From Spiroplasma endosymbiont of Amphimallon solstitiale (lineage in GTDB: Bacteria; Bacillota_I; Bacilli_A; Mycoplasmatales; VBWQ01), in assembly GCF_964030965.1 (NCBI RefSeq), contig NZ_OZ034999.1, positions 620,001 through 684,000 of the forward strand: 64,000 bases of DNA, read 5' to 3'. Shown piece by piece: positions 10,648 to 22,880 of this stretch. Both the position numbers and the translations under genes were made by a program. The notes beneath the pieces are model-generated. The model was not told the DNA's origin. It searched no databases and worked only from the letters and a program-made list of their open reading frames with translations. Numbering within the stretch: the stretch's first letter is position 1; each line of letters begins with the position of its first letter.

Positions 10648-11539
10648 GTTTTAAAATCTTAGGTGGTATTTCAAATGAAATTAATCCTAGTTTCCCTACT
10701 TGTAAATCATTAATAAATAAATTCATGGCACGATGAGTATTATCTTCATCATTAGCCAATTTTAAATGATATTTTTGTGCTAATTTCTTAAAATAAAGAA
10801 ATAATGTTTCATCATTAATATTTTTAATTTCAAAATTAATATTATAATATTTTACTAATCTTTCATAATAATTCTCAAGTAAAAAGGTTAAAGCAAAATT
10901 AGCCATTTCTTCTAAAAATAAATGTTTAACAGGAATTGCTTTAATTAAAGCTAAAATCATTACTACTTTTTGATCATTCATTTTTGGTGGTAAAATACCA
11001 GGACTATCTAACAAATCAATCGTTGGATTTAATTTAATTCATTGTTGACCTCTAGTAACACCAGGTATATTAGCAGTTTGTGTTACTTTATGTTGTAATA
11101 AATTATTGATAAATGTTGATTTACCCGTATTTGGTAATCCCATAATTAATACCTTAATTTTTGGATTAACAATACCTTTTGCCAATTGTTTTTCCATTTG
11201 TGGTTCCATTAATTTAGTAATTAAATTTAATAACTGCGGTTTCATTTTTGTAGTTAATGATTTTGCCAATAAAACAGAAAAACCTTGACTTTCAAAAAAA
11301 GTAACTCATTCTTTAGTAAAATTATCATCTGCTAAATCAACTTTGTTAAGAACAATAATTCTTATTTTTTTCTCTAATAAACGATCTAATAAACTACTTT
11401 TTGTTGCTAATGGTGCTCGTGCATCTAAAACTTCAATTGCAACATCAATAATTGGTAACTTAGTTTCAATTGCTTTAATGGCTTTCATCATATGACCAGG
11501 GAATCAATGAATTTGATTATGGGTACTTTCATTAGGCAT
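10637..11539 (-). CDS. rbgA: Ribosome biogenesis GTPase RbgA/YlqF (300 aa)
   Basis: A circularly permuted GTPase needed for late 50S subunit assembly. The permuted order is visible: the G4-like NKVDLAD near residue 63 precedes the P-loop GLPNTGKST near residue 125, then the G3-like DSPGILPP near 173. The N-terminal HWFPGHMMKA is the family signature, and its W is a TGA codon. An AAAGGAG site precedes the ATG at 11539. It follows rplS, with a terminator hairpin between, and overlaps rnhB. Length is typical. Confidence 0.95.
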
Positions 11540-11587
11540 TTTTTTAACTCCTTTAATACATTTTATTATTATTTTATATCAATTTAG

Positions 11588-11620
11588 AAAACCACCATTG
11601 ATTTTAATAACGGTGGTTTA
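11588..11620 (-). terminator. Terminator between rplS and rbgA
   Basis: The stem AAACCACCATTG / CGGTGGTTT is followed by a short T run on the minus strand, right after the rplS stop. It probably attenuates transcription into rbgA. Confidence 0.6.
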
Positions 11621-11624
11621 ATTA

Positions 11625-11990
11625 TTATTTAACGGGTTTTACTGTTTTAATTTCTTTAATTCTAGCAGCTTTACCGCTTAATTTACGTAAGTAGAAAATA
11701 CGTGCTCTTCTTACTTTACCCTTACGAATAACATTAATTTTATCAATTAATGGTGAATGTAAAGCAAATGTTTTTTCGACACCTTTACCACCAACAGTTT
11801 TACGAACAATAACATTTTGCGTAATTCCTGAACCTTTGCGAGCAATAACTACTCCTTCAAACATTTGAATACGTTCTTTTTTTTCTTCTTTAATTTTAGA
11901 AAATACTTGGATTGTATCTCCAGATTTAAAATTAGGAAGATTATGATTTAGTTGACTTTCACTAACTAATTTAATAATTGCATTTTGCAT
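11625..11990 (-). CDS. rplS: Ribosomal protein L19 (121 aa)
   Basis: A component of the 50S subunit at the 30S-50S interface. The sequence shows the L19 hallmarks: GDTIQVFSKIKE, the ERIQMFEGVVIARKGSG block, FALHSPLIDKINVIRKGKV, and the basic RRARIFYLRKLSGKAARIKE tail. Length is normal. It starts three bases after the trmD stop, with AGGAG overlapping the end of trmD, so the two are translationally close. Confidence 0.97.
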   Translation of the reverse strand: MQNAIIKLVSESQLNHNLPNFKSGDTIQVFSKIKEEKKERIQMFEGVVIARKGSGITQNVIVRKTVGGKGVEKTFALHSPLIDKINVIRKGKVRRARIFYLRKLSGKAARIKEIKTVKPVK

Positions 11991-11993
11991 GTT

Positions 11994-12755
11994 TTATTTC
12001 TCCTTTCGTTTATTTTTTTTAAGTGAAGATTTATATTCTTCAATTATTATTTTATCTTTTGCAGATAATTGATATTTTTTAAATAAATCAATTCTTTTTT
12101 TATAAGTATTAATTAATGCTTGTTGATGACGATATTCTGTTATCTTTTCATGGTGACCACCAATTAGAACTTCTGGTACTTTCATACCTAGTACTTCTTC
12201 TGGTCTTGTATATGTTGGATAATCCAATAATGAGTTATTAAAAGAATCATTAAGATGAGATTGATGTTGAATAACATTAGGAATTAACCTAGTAATACAA
12301 TCAATAATAACCATTGCTGGTAATTCACCACCAGTTAATACATAATCACCAATTGAAATCTCTTCATCAATATAAGACATAATGCGTTGATCAATACCTT
12401 CGTAATGACCACAAACTAAAATATAATTAATATTTTTTTGACTATATTTATAAGCTAATTGTTGATTTCATTGTTGACCTTGTGGACTAAGTAAAATTGT
12501 TTTAGCCTCAGGATATTTAAGTTTTACACTATTAATAGCATTAATTACTGGCATTGCTTGTAAAACCATACCATTGCCACCACCATAAGGAGCATCATCA
12601 ACTTGTTGGTGTTTATTATTAGCAAAACTTCTAATATCAATAATATCAATGCTAATTTGTTTTTTAGTAATAGCTCGTTTGATGATTGATGTTTGCATAA
12701 AATCATTAAAAGCATTGGGAAATAAAGTTATAATTGTGAATTGGTTTTTAGTCAT
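11994..12755 (-). CDS. trmD: tRNA (guanine-37 N1) methyltransferase TrmD (253 aa)
   Basis: It methylates G37 of tRNAs from S-adenosylmethionine and prevents +1 frameshifting. It is a SPOUT enzyme: the N-terminal FTIITLFPNAF and the DDAPYGGGNGMVLQ motif, then LLSPQGQQW and VCGHYEGIDQR and the GDYVLTGGELPAMV knot region are all present. One TGA tryptophan follows SPQGQQ. It overlaps the end of rimM by 8 bp. Length is normal. Confidence 0.97.
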
Positions 12756-13263
12756 TATTAATTAATCCTTCAATAATATTAAAATAAACTTTTTGTTCTT
12801 CTTTATTAATTTTATTAATAAATACTTTATTATTAGGAATAAAAAAGGTTTTTTTATTAGTCATTTTTATTTCTCATAAACCTTGATGATTATTATCCAA
12901 GAAAGCAATAACTTTTCCTAAAAAAGCATTATTATTAGCATCAAATGCTTCATAATTTAGAATATCTTCATAAAATCAAGGTAAGTTGTCATTAATTATT
13001 TCTTCAGTATTAATAACTAAATTTTTATTTTTCATACCTTCTACTAACTCAATAGTATTATAATTTTCAAATGTTAATAATAAAAACTGCTTATGATTTC
13101 TTACTCTTGAAATAATTAAAGGTGTTAGTTGTTTAGTTTCTTCTAAATAAACTGTTGTTTTTTCTTTTCATGAAAATTTATTACCATAATAATTACATAA
13201 AACCTTAACTTCACCAATAAGACCATGAGTATTAACAATAGTACCTAACTCTAAATATTTCAT
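12748..13263 (-). CDS. rimM: 16S rRNA processing protein RimM (171 aa)
   Basis: Binds S19 and helps 30S maturation. The start MKYLELGTIVNTHGLIGEVKV matches the RimM N-terminal domain, and the C-terminal PRC-barrel part (LWEIKM...FFIPNNKVFI) ends in the usual acidic/Asn tail. Three TGA tryptophans break it when read with the standard code, so it only appears whole with code 4. It starts 2 bp after the khpA stop and overlaps trmD. Confidence 0.93.
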
Positions 13264-13264
13264 C

Positions 13265-13504
13265 TTAAAACTCATTAATTACTAATTTAATAGTATTGTT
13301 TTCTAAATATGCCTTGCTTTCAATAATTGTTGATAATGCACGAATAGTATTTCCTTTTTTACCAATCAATACTGATATTAATGATTTTGGTACCATTAAT
13401 ATTAAATCATAGTGATTTTTTTCTACTAATTCGCGAATCTCAACTTCACAAATTTTATCAAGTAAAATTGGTTCAATTAAACGTTCTAACAATGTTACAT
13501 ACAT
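13265..13504 (-). CDS. khpA: KH-domain RNA-binding protein KhpA (79 aa)
   Basis: A small single-KH protein (YlqC/KhpA). The LIGKKGNTIRAL segment (residues ~47-58) is the KH GxxG loop, GKKG. Its place between rpsP and rimM is the conserved Firmicute/Mollicute order. It binds RNA, usually with KhpB; the specific role here is inferred. Confidence 0.92.
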   Translation of the reverse strand: MYVTLLERLIEPILLDKICEVEIRELVEKNHYDLILMVPKSLISVLIGKKGNTIRALSTIIESKAYLENNTIKLVINEF

Positions 13505-13535
13505 ATTAATTAATCACTTGTAGCATATTTTAATA

Positions 13536-13910
13536 TTAAGTAGCGGGTGCTTCTTCTTTTTTAATAGAATTAGTAGTAGCAGTTTTTTTATTTTTTACAG
13601 TAACTTTTTTTGTTATTTTTTTAGGTTTGCTACTTTTTCTCTCTTGTCTTAAATTATGAAATTTAGTCATAATTCCTTCTGCTGATAATAAACTACGAAC
13701 AGTTTCTGTTGGTTGAGCACCATTTGATAAAAATTTTAATGCTTTTACTTCATCGATAGTTACTTGTTTTTCTTTGCTTGTTGGATTATAAGTACCTAAT
13801 TTATCAATATATCTACCATTAAGTTTTGTTCTTGCATCAATCACAACAATTCTGTAACTAGGTTGCACTGATTTACTTTTTCCTGTTGGTATTAAGCGTA
13901 ATTTAACCAT
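13536..13910 (-). CDS. rpsP: Ribosomal protein S16 (124 aa)
   Basis: A 30S subunit protein. The start MVKLRLIPTGKSKSVQPSYR and the DARTKLNGRYIDKLGTYNP block are S16 signatures. A Lys-rich tail (SSKPKKITKKVTVKNKKTA...) after residue ~95 extends it past the ~90 aa bacterial core, as often seen in mollicutes. First gene of the ribosome-maturation operon, with GGAGG upstream and a strong promoter at 13954-13982. Confidence 0.96.
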   Translation of the reverse strand: MVKLRLIPTGKSKSVQPSYRIVVIDARTKLNGRYIDKLGTYNPTSKEKQVTIDEVKALKFLSNGAQPTETVRSLLSAEGIMTKFHNLRQERKSSKPKKITKKVTVKNKKTATTNSIKKEEAPAT

Positions 13911-13953
13911 AAATTACCTCCTTCTATTAATTTGTGGCAAATAAACCTTTTTA

Positions 13954-13982
13954 ATAATATCTTATTCACATAATGATGTCAA
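13954..13982 (-). promoter_or_regulatory. Consensus promoter of rpsP operon
   Basis: On the minus strand it reads TTGACA, 17 bp, TATTAT, about 45 bp upstream of the rpsP start: a near-perfect sigma-A promoter. Confidence 0.88.
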
Positions 13983-14077
13983 GTTAAAATACTTAACAGA
14001 TAAAAAGATTTTAAAATAATAATTTCTTTATTTTTACTAAGTTACATATTTTTTCTAAATAAATAAGTTTTTCTATT

Positions 14078-14099
14078 AAAAACACTTACTGATGTAAGT
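14078..14099 (-). terminator. Terminator after coiled-coil gene
   Basis: On the minus strand ACTTACATCAGTAAGTGTTTTT forms a 6-bp stem with a T run, separating the coiled-coil gene from the rpsP operon. Confidence 0.6.
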
Positions 14100-14170
14100 A
14101 TTTAAATAATTTATTTATTAATATTTAATTATTAAAATAATTGTTAATTTTAATAACTATATTTATCTAT

Positions 14171-15040
14171 TTACATTTTTGGCAAAATTGGTTTACTAAA
14201 AATACTGGTTGATTGAGAACTTACATCATCATTAATAAATGGATTTAATTTTTCTGGATAAGAAGATTCTTCACTATCGCTACTTGCATTTGAGTCAAAA
14301 CCACTATCTTGTGAACAAAATGAACTTCTTTTTTTACTTAGTACTTCAATTGCTTCCTCTGCAATTTCACATTCAGGTTCATTATTAGTTTTTCCACTGA
14401 GCATTTTTTTAAATTCTTCTTCTAAAATGTCAACTTCTGCAAGAACACTAGTTATTTCAAACATATTTTTCTTTAGTTTTTCAATCAAAATAGTAGTTTT
14501 TTCTTCTTTTAGTTTTTCATTTTCTAATTCTTTCGCTTTTATCAATTCTTCATTATTAATTTTATAATTTTCTAATTCTTCTTGTTGAACTGTTATTTTT
14601 TTATTTCAATCTCAAAAACCAAAAGTAATAATTTTTAAAAAATTATTTTTTCATTTACTAATTTTTTTATTATTTAAACTTGCAATAATATTACTATATT
14701 TATTATTGACTACTAAATAATTATCAATAGTCTGTTGATTTTGATCTAAAATTTTGGCAATTTGTTCTATTTCATATTTATAATTTTCTTGATATTTTTT
14801 CTTAGTTTTTATTATTTCTTCTTTTAAAAAAATAAAAAAAATGTTATATTTTTGTTCTTGTTCTATAGTTATATTAAATAATGAAAAAATATTGTCTAAT
14901 TTTTCAATTAATTCATTATATATTTCTATATTTTCTCTTATTTCATGATAATAATATTGTTGCATCAAATCTATACTATTAATATTATTTGTATTTAAAC
15001 TTTTTATAAACTTATTTATATTAACTAAATCATTTACCAT
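14171..15040 (-). CDS. Coiled-coil hypothetical protein with membrane-like patch (289 aa)
   Basis: Not a recognised family. The N-terminal ~130 residues are helical and Asn/Lys/Glu-rich. A short aromatic hydrophobic patch (FLKIITFGFWDW, residues ~138-149, with two TGA tryptophans) is followed by a long Glu/Lys coiled coil (~155-205). The tail is Ser-rich and acidic (SSFCSQDSGFDSNASSDSEE) and ends in KPILPKM. The region only joins into one protein with code 4. A ribosome site AAGAGGTAAAG and the leader hairpin at 15071 precede it. The layout suggests a surface or host-interaction protein, but that is only inference. Confidence 0.75.
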
Positions 15041-15070
15041 TCTTCTTTACCTCTTATTTTTTTTATTAAT

Positions 15071-15113
15071 AAACCCATTTACTTAAAAAAGCAATGGGTT
15101 AAAAACTTATATT
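15071..15113 (-). promoter_or_regulatory. Leader hairpin, copy 2
   Basis: On the minus strand AATATAAGTTTTTAACCC leads into a hairpin (AACCCATT / AATGGGTT) about 30 bp before the start at 15040. TATAAT lies about 20-25 bp upstream of the block. Same layout as 4331, 47567 and 63390. Confidence 0.65.
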
Positions 15114-15227
15114 AAACTTAATAATTATATTGTACATATTATTTTTTGTTTTACAAAATTTATTTATTTTTCATAAAATTAGTTTTTTTTACTCTTCCTG
15201 AATTGTAAATATAAATGGGACAGTTTT

Positions 15228-16343
15228 TTAAAATAATTGTATTAAATCTATTGGTCTTTTATAAGATAGTGATTTTCTGGGTGTAGAATTAATTTGAAAT
15301 GCTATAGTATTTAAATCTTTTTGTTTATATGAAGATAGATCCTTTAATTTTGTAGAAAAGTAATGATACATGATAAAGTGTTATTTTTAGAGAATTTTTA
15401 CACTAAATAATGTTACTTTTAACAAATTTTTAATTAAAAATAATATTTTAAGTGTAAATTGATAAATAATTTTTGGTCATCCATACTTTTCTACATAATT
15501 AAAAGATAGATCTGTAGATTTTGGTAAATATCTTCTTAAAATACCATTATTATTTTCATTTAAACCTCTTTGACAAGGTTTACCAGGATCTGCAAAATAA
15601 ATCTTAACATTACAATTTTTTTCGATTAATTTTCATTTACTAAATTCTTTACCACGATCAAAAGTAATAGTTTTAACTGTTCCTTTTTGTAACTTTGAAA
15701 TAAATTTTATTATACTTTTTGTAATATTTTCTGATTTATTATTTTTAGTTGCTAAAGGAATTGTGGTTTTTGATCATATATCAGCTAAAGTAATAATAGA
15801 ACTTTTATGATCTTTACCAATGATAGTATCACCTTCTAAATGACCAAATTCTTCTATATTTTTAATATTAGGAATGATTAAATTTCTTTCATGAATAGAC
15901 TTACAATTATTAATTCTGCCCCTAGTTTCTTTTTGTTTGTGAGGTTTATTTTTTCCTTTTCTCAATAAGTTATTTTCATCAAAACCCATTCGATTTGTTT
16001 TAAACATGTTATATAAAGTTTTTGTTGAAATACTTTTTATTTTATTTTCCTTTAAAAAATTAGCAATTATATCAAGAGCATAATTTTTAGTAATTAACAA
16101 ATGATTAATAGTATTAATTTCTATTAAAGTTAAAATTATTAATTTTCTACCTGCATTTTGTTTATTTTTTTGAATTTTATTCAATATTTCTAATGGTAAT
16201 AAGTTTTGATTTAATAATCTACAAACTCTATGTACAGTTGATTTACTATAATCAATGGCTTTTGCTATTTTACGAATCGAAAATCCATAACTTTTATATT
16301 CTTTTATTGCTATTATTGATTCAATAGTCAGATACTTATACAT
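15228..16343 (-). pseudogene. IS30-family transposase, split by MITE
   Basis: Identical in its first 189 residues to the intact copy at 8713. The 163-bp element at 15342-15504 splits it after ...LPKSTDLS, downstream of all three catalytic residues. The C-terminal ~40 residues are cut off unless translation restarts in the element. Confidence 0.88.
15342..15504 (-). mobile_element. 163-bp MITE-like element, copy E
   Basis: Flanked by GATAGATC (15334-15341, 15505-15512). Sense orientation in the transposase gene, codon phase as in the others. Confidence 0.92.
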
Positions 16344-16428
16344 TGTGCTAATTCCTTTCTTTTCTTAATTATAGAATTAACACAATTTAATTTTTATATA
16401 AGTGTCCTTTTTAATTTTACAATTCAGG

Positions 16429-17035
16429 CTTATTAAAGTCAAAATACTATAATTTTAATAATCTATTTTATAATTAATTTATAGTAAAAAATGCTTTTAA
16501 CTAATAATTATTGTTAATACTAAAGTTATTTATTAAAATTAATAATAATTTCCAAAAAGAAGAAGTTTCAAATATTATATGTTAGAATAATAATACAAGA
16601 TTCACACTATCACATCTTGTCCCATAAGTGTTTAACTAAGTTTTTGATTATAAAATTAATATTTAAAAAATTAGAAAAAATATAAAAGTTTATAAAAAAC
16701 TTGCATAACAAATTATACTTATTTAAAAATTATTAGACTCCCTTGTATAAAGAATTTGAGATAAAATATGAGCATTACTTCAATTTTAAAGTATATGTTG
16801 ATGTTATATAAATATAATAATAGTAACCTACTTTAAAATCATTAAATAATTTTAAAAATAACATTTTAGAATTTAAAGTTAATAATATTTTTTAACAAGT
16901 TAAAAAATATTAAAATTGGTAATTTTTACTAAAATTTAAAAAAGTCATTTATAATGATAGAAGATTAAAAGAGATAACTTTTAATTAAAAGTTATCAAAT
17001 TATAAAAGAAAGTTAGGTGCCAAATAATGTTAATT
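16429..17035. other. Intergenic, decayed DNA
   Basis: About 600 bp of AT-rich DNA. No gene can be supported up to ~16900. From 16909 a 54-bp block begins that is repeated exactly at 17225-17278, upstream of the related gene at 17359. Confidence 0.45.
16909..16962 (+). repeat. 54-bp promoter repeat, unit 1
   Basis: Identical to 17225-17278 (ATTAAAATTGGTAATTTTTA... to ...TTATAATGATAGAA). It contains TATAAT and lies ~75 bp before the start of the broken paralog. Confidence 0.85.
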
Positions 17036-17150
17036 AATATAACAACTAATAATTGCATCATTAAAATAGAGGTTTTTTATTTCAATGTTTCATTGACGCA
17101 AACTTAACTATTGAACAAAAAAATACATCTGATTATCTAATGATTTAAAA
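17036..17150 (+). pseudogene. 5' remnant of a paralog of the next gene
   Basis: The start ATGTTAATTAAT with the same upstream AAAGTTAGGTGCCAAATA is a diverged copy of the start of the 325-aa gene at 17359. The frame fails after MLINITTNNCIIK, and the similarity (...TTTCAATGTTTCATTGACGC) ends near 17150. A tandem duplicate that has lost most of its body. Confidence 0.7.
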
Positions 17151-17224
17151 AATTTTTAAATATTTTTTCAAATTATTTAAAAATCTAAAATTAATAGTCA
17201 TTTTTTAACTTGTTTAAAAAAATT

Positions 17225-17278
17225 ATTAAAATTGGTAATTTTTACTAAAATTTAAAAAAGTCATTTATAATGATAGAA
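17225..17278 (+). repeat. 54-bp promoter repeat, unit 2
   Basis: Second identical copy, ~80 bp before the 325-aa gene. The conservation implies it is the promoter or a regulatory region duplicated with the gene. Confidence 0.85.
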
Positions 17279-17358
17279 TATTAAAGAAGATAGTTGACCT
17301 TAAAACACTTTTTAATTAAATTATTAAAACTACAAAAAAGAAAGTTAGGTGCCAAATA

Positions 17359-18336
17359 ATGTTAATTAACAAAACAGCTGATGAGTGTATCATTGAAACT
17401 GGCGGTGCTTTATTCCAATGTTTCGTTGATACAAATTTAACTGTTGATCAAAAAAAAATGTGTATAAATTGAATTGTTTTATTTTTAAACTATCAAGATG
17501 CAGTTATTCTTTGTGATGAAGAAAAAATTAATAGTTTACAAAAAGAACTTTCAGAAACATTCACAACAGATTATTATAAAAATGCTTTAAAAGAATTTAA
17601 TAATGCAAATCTTATATATAAAAAAACTATACTTACCAATTTTAAAAACGTATGTTTGAAAAATACTTCACAAGATATTATTAATATTATCACTCAATTC
17701 CATCAGTCATTTATTAAAACAATAGATGAACATAAAAAATCACTTACCTTTTTGAATTTAAATAAAATATATGAAAATCTTTTATTATTATTTTTTATAA
17801 TTCACTACCATTTAGGCTATCAATTTAAACAAGAATTAATTCCAATCATTAGAAGTTTCACTAATATGATTAAAATTCCTATTTATATTGAACAAAATGA
17901 TAGTCATGTTAAAATGTTATTAATGAAAAAAATTTTGCAAGATAATGAACAATTATTTGAAGATCTCGGATTAATTCAATTGAGAAATTTTATTCATAGT
18001 TTAGATGATATATTTGCTAATGGTCTTAATATTAGTAGTGCCATTGAAAAATTAATATTAACTAGACCACATAAAATAAAATATTCAATGAATATGTTAT
18101 TTAAAAAATACGGTATTAAACTACGAGAAATACTTTGAAAAAATAATAAAGAAAGTAATCCTACCATTGGTAATATGATTATGCACTTATTTGCTTATGA
18201 AACATATTATGTGCAAAGAAATCACAACTATGAAACATATGAACAACTAGTATTAAATAATGTTTTAACAGATCCTCTTTTTCAAAAAATATTTGTTGAA
18301 TATAAAACAAAAAATCAAATTAATAAGGTTATTTAA
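17359..18336 (+). CDS. Hypothetical protein (325 aa)
   Basis: A complete frame from ATG at 17359 with three TGA tryptophans. It has no signal peptide or clear membrane segment, although LLLLFFIIHYHLGY (~residues 137-150) is hydrophobic. The C-terminal half is helical. I do not recognise the family. The ribosome site is weak (TTAGGTG), but the 20 bases before the ATG are conserved in the broken paralog upstream, which supports this start. A strong terminator follows. It lies between two IS30-type copies, so it may be accessory. Confidence 0.8.
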
Positions 18337-18344
18337 AAATAATG

Positions 18345-18387
18345 ATTACTTTAATTTTTTACTTAGAAAATTAAAGTAATTTTTTTA
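18345..18387 (+). terminator. Terminator after 325-aa gene
   Basis: Stem ATTACTTTAATTTT / AAAATTAAAGTAAT followed by seven T residues. Confidence 0.85.
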
Positions 18388-18569
18388 CACTTTTTTATAC
18401 AAATTAAAAAACATAAATCAAAAATATATATTATTTTTTTTATATCTAATCTTAATATTTAAAAATATAAATATTTTTAAATAACCTGAATTGTAAAATT
18501 AAAAAGGACACTTATATAAAAATTAAATTATGTTAATTCTATAATTAAGAAAAGAAAGGAATTAGCACA

Positions 18570-19685
18570 ATGTATAAGTATCTGACTATTGAATCAATAA
18601 TAGCAATAAAAGAATATAAAAGTTATGGATTTTCGATTCGTAAAATAGCAAAAGCCATTGATTATAGTAAATCAACTGTACATAGAGTTTGTAGATTATT
18701 AAATCAAAACTTATTACCATTAGAAATATTTTTTAATTATGTAGAAAAGTATGGATGACCAAAAATTATTCATCAATTTACACTTAAAATATTATTTTTA
18801 ATTAAAAATTTGTTAAAAGTAACATTATTTATTGTAAAAATTCTCTAAAAATAACACTTTATCATGTATCATTACTTTTCTACAAAATTAAAGGAAATAT
18901 TGAATAAAATTCAAAAAAATAAACAAAATGCAGGTAGAAAATTAATAATTTTAACTTTAATAGAAATTAATACTATTAATCATTTGTTAATTACTAAAAA
19001 TTATGCTCTTGATATAATTGCTAATTTTTTAAAGGAAAATAAAATAAAAAGTATTTCAACAAAAACTTTATATAACATGTTTAAAACAAATCGAATGGGT
19101 TTTGATGAAAATAACTTATTGAGAAAAGGAAAAAATAAACCTCACAAACAAAAAGAAACTAGGGGCAGAATTAATAATTGTAAGTCTATTCATGAAAGAA
19201 ATTTAATCATTCCTAATATTAAAAATATAGAAGAATTTAGTCATTTAGAAGGTGATACTATCATTGGTAAAGATCATAAAAGTTCTATTATTACTTTAGC
19301 TGATATATGATCAAAAACCACAATTCCTTTAGCAACTAAAAATAATAAATCAGAAAATATTACAAAAAGTATAATAAAATTTATTTCAAAGTTACAAAAA
19401 GGAACAGTTAAAACTATTACTTTTGATCGTGGTAAAGAATTTAGTAAATGAAAATTAATCGAAAAAAATTGTAATGTTAAGATTTATTTTGCAGATCCTG
19501 GTAAACCTTGTCAAAGAGGTTTAAATGAAAATAATAATGGTATTTTAAGAAGATATTTACCAAAATCTACAGATCTATCTTCATATAAACAAAAAGATTT
19601 AAATACTATAGCATTTCAAATTAATTTTACACCCAGAAAATCACTATCTTATAAAAGACCAATAGATTTAATACAATTATTTTAA
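18570..19685 (+). pseudogene. IS30-family transposase, split by MITE
   Basis: Same protein as at 8713, interrupted after residue ~53 (...LLPLEI) by the 163-bp element. The C-terminal piece starts in the element (ATG at 18864) and keeps all three catalytic residues but lacks the helix-turn-helix. It carries one Ser-to-Phe change (INFTPRKS). Confidence 0.88.
18731..18893 (+). mobile_element. 163-bp MITE-like element, copy F
   Basis: Flanked by GAAATATT (18723-18730, 18894-18901). Sense orientation. Confidence 0.92.
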
Positions 19686-19757
19686 AAAACTGTCCCATTT
19701 ATATTTACAATTCAGGTATCATTATAAAATTAACTTGTCACTACTATTGGTTTTTTC

Positions 19758-20898
19758 CTTTAATTTTGTAGAAAAGTAGTGGTATTAGTAAAATTAGCAA
19801 AAATATATTTTTATATGGTATTTTTAATATTAAAGAGGTGATTTTAAATGAATAAAAATACAGTAAAAGAAATTTTAAATAATTTGTCTGATAAAGATTT
19901 TATTGAGATTTTTAGAGAAAATAAAACTAGAATTAAACAAATTGAGAAAAAAGAAAAATTTGAAGCAGTCGAACAAAAATTCAAAGAGAAAGGGATTCAA
20001 TGTCCAGATTGTAGTTCTTTTTTGTGTACTAAATATGGTAGTAAAGATTATAAGCAAAGATATAAATGTAAAAGTTGTAATATTAATTTTCATGCTTTTA
20101 AAAATCATTATTTTTATTGAAGTCATTTATCTCATGATCAATGAGATTTATTGATACAAATAGCTACTTTAGGTCAATCTGCTTACATTATTTCTCAATT
20201 TATTAATACTACAAATAAAACTGCCTGATTTAATCGTCAAAAATTTATGAAATCAACACAATTAGTAAAAACACAAAATCAATTTGTAAAATTAAAAGCT
20301 AGAATTGAAATTGACGAAACTTTTATCAAAGAAATTCATAAAGGAAACTTTAAAGATCCAAATGATTCAAGAAAACAATGAATTGAAGAAAATGCTAAAG
20401 ATTTAAATTGTTGTATTCAAATGGCAATTGATGAAAACCGAAATATCTATGCTCAAACAACAAATACTAAAAGATTAAATAAAAAATGAGTACAAGAAAA
20501 CTTAACATCGAAACTTATCGAAGAAAATTCAATTATAGTTTGTGATATGCAAGTATTATATGATACAGTAGCTAAACAAACTAAATCCACTATCCAGCAG
20601 TTTAAATCAAAAGAAAATAAAGAATTAAATTATAAAAAATTAAGTAATGTCAGTAAAATACAATCAAGTTTAAAAGAATTTATTACTCATTACCATGGCA
20701 TTGGATTTACCAATATTCAAAATTACCTCAATTTATGGAAATGAAAATATCAACACTACGGATTAACCCCTTATCAAAAATCCAATGTGTTATATTTCAG
20801 TTTGTAAAAAAAATAAATCCCAAAATTTAATAAAATCAAATTTTAAGTCAAGTTGATGACTTTTTTTATTTTACCACTACTTTTCTACAAAATTAAAA
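19758..20898 (+). mobile_element. IS1595-type IS, copy 2 (complete)
   Basis: 1141 bp with ends CTTTAATTTTGTAGAAAAGT and ACTTTTCTACAAAATTAAAA, flanked by the 8-bp duplication GTTTTTTC (19750-19757, 20899-20906). An 8-bp duplication is typical of the IS1595 family. Confidence 0.93.
19848..20807 (+). CDS. IS1595-type transposase (319 aa)
   Basis: Intact transposase. The N-terminus holds a zinc ribbon with CPDC at 52-55 and CKSC at 74-77, and the body has RIEIDETFIKE and IIVCDMQ, which fit the first two acidic residues of the DDE/DDN core. Two or more TGA tryptophans occur, one after KNHYFY. GAGGTG precedes the ATG. It is the likely source of the trans-acting transposase for the 163-bp elements, because its ends match theirs. 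Confidence 0.88.
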
Positions 20899-20957
20899 GT
20901 TTTTTCTCCAAAGTGACATAATTAACATTTTTTTATCTTGAAAGGAAAAATAATAAA

Positions 20958-21301
20958 ATGTCAACAAATAAATATGATTTTGATATTGAAAAAGATAAAA
21001 ATTGAGAACAAGCAGTGAAATGTAAAGAAAATATTTTTATTAAATGCCGAACAGAAAAAATACTATTATATGCAAATTATTAGAAGATAAAGATAAAACA
21101 GAAATGCAACAAAATGAAGTAAAAACATTTCAAACACTATTTAAAAAAAGAACGTCAGAAAAGAATAATTTATGTAATGAAAATTTAGAAAATATACAAT
21201 TTGAACAAATAACTACATGAAATAAATATTTACAAAAAGAAATTAACAGTAATACCACTAATTATTTTTTTAACAAAAAAAGAAGAAGCAATACTTTTTA
21301 A
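20958..21301 (+). pseudogene. Frameshifted charged hypothetical gene
   Basis: It starts MSTNKYDFDIEKDKNWEQAVKCKEN and stops at a TAG after ~42 codons. The next frame (KLLEDKDKTEMQQNEVKTFQ...) carries on to 21301. A one-base frameshift near 21075 explains this. Ribosome site AAAGGAA. The product is Lys/Glu/Asn-rich, of the accessory coiled-coil kind; the family is not recognised. Confidence 0.5.
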
Positions 21302-21325
21302 TCAATATTATATTAATTTTACAAT

Positions 21326-21362
21326 AAAAATGTACCTAAAAATTTAAAGGTACATTTTTATT
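21326..21362. terminator. Bidirectional terminator
   Basis: Stem AAAAATGTACCT / AGGTACATTTTT lies between the convergent broken gene and pdhD, with A and T runs on both sides. Confidence 0.8.
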
Positions 21363-21367
21363 ATTTT

Positions 21368-22867
<1,500 letters not shown>

Positions 22868-22880
22868 TTACATTTTCTCC

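Larger units (their letters stand above)
15197..16428 (-). mobile_element. IS30-type IS, copy 2, with MITE inside
   Basis: Complete IS30-type ends in reverse orientation. Flanking CTT on each side indicates a 3-bp target duplication. It sits just upstream of the promoter and leader of the coiled-coil gene. Confidence 0.92.
18485..19716 (+). mobile_element. IS30-type IS, copy 3, with MITE inside
   Basis: Both ends are complete (CCTGAATTG... and ...ACAATTCAGG). No clear target duplication (ATAA left, TATC right). Confidence 0.9.
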
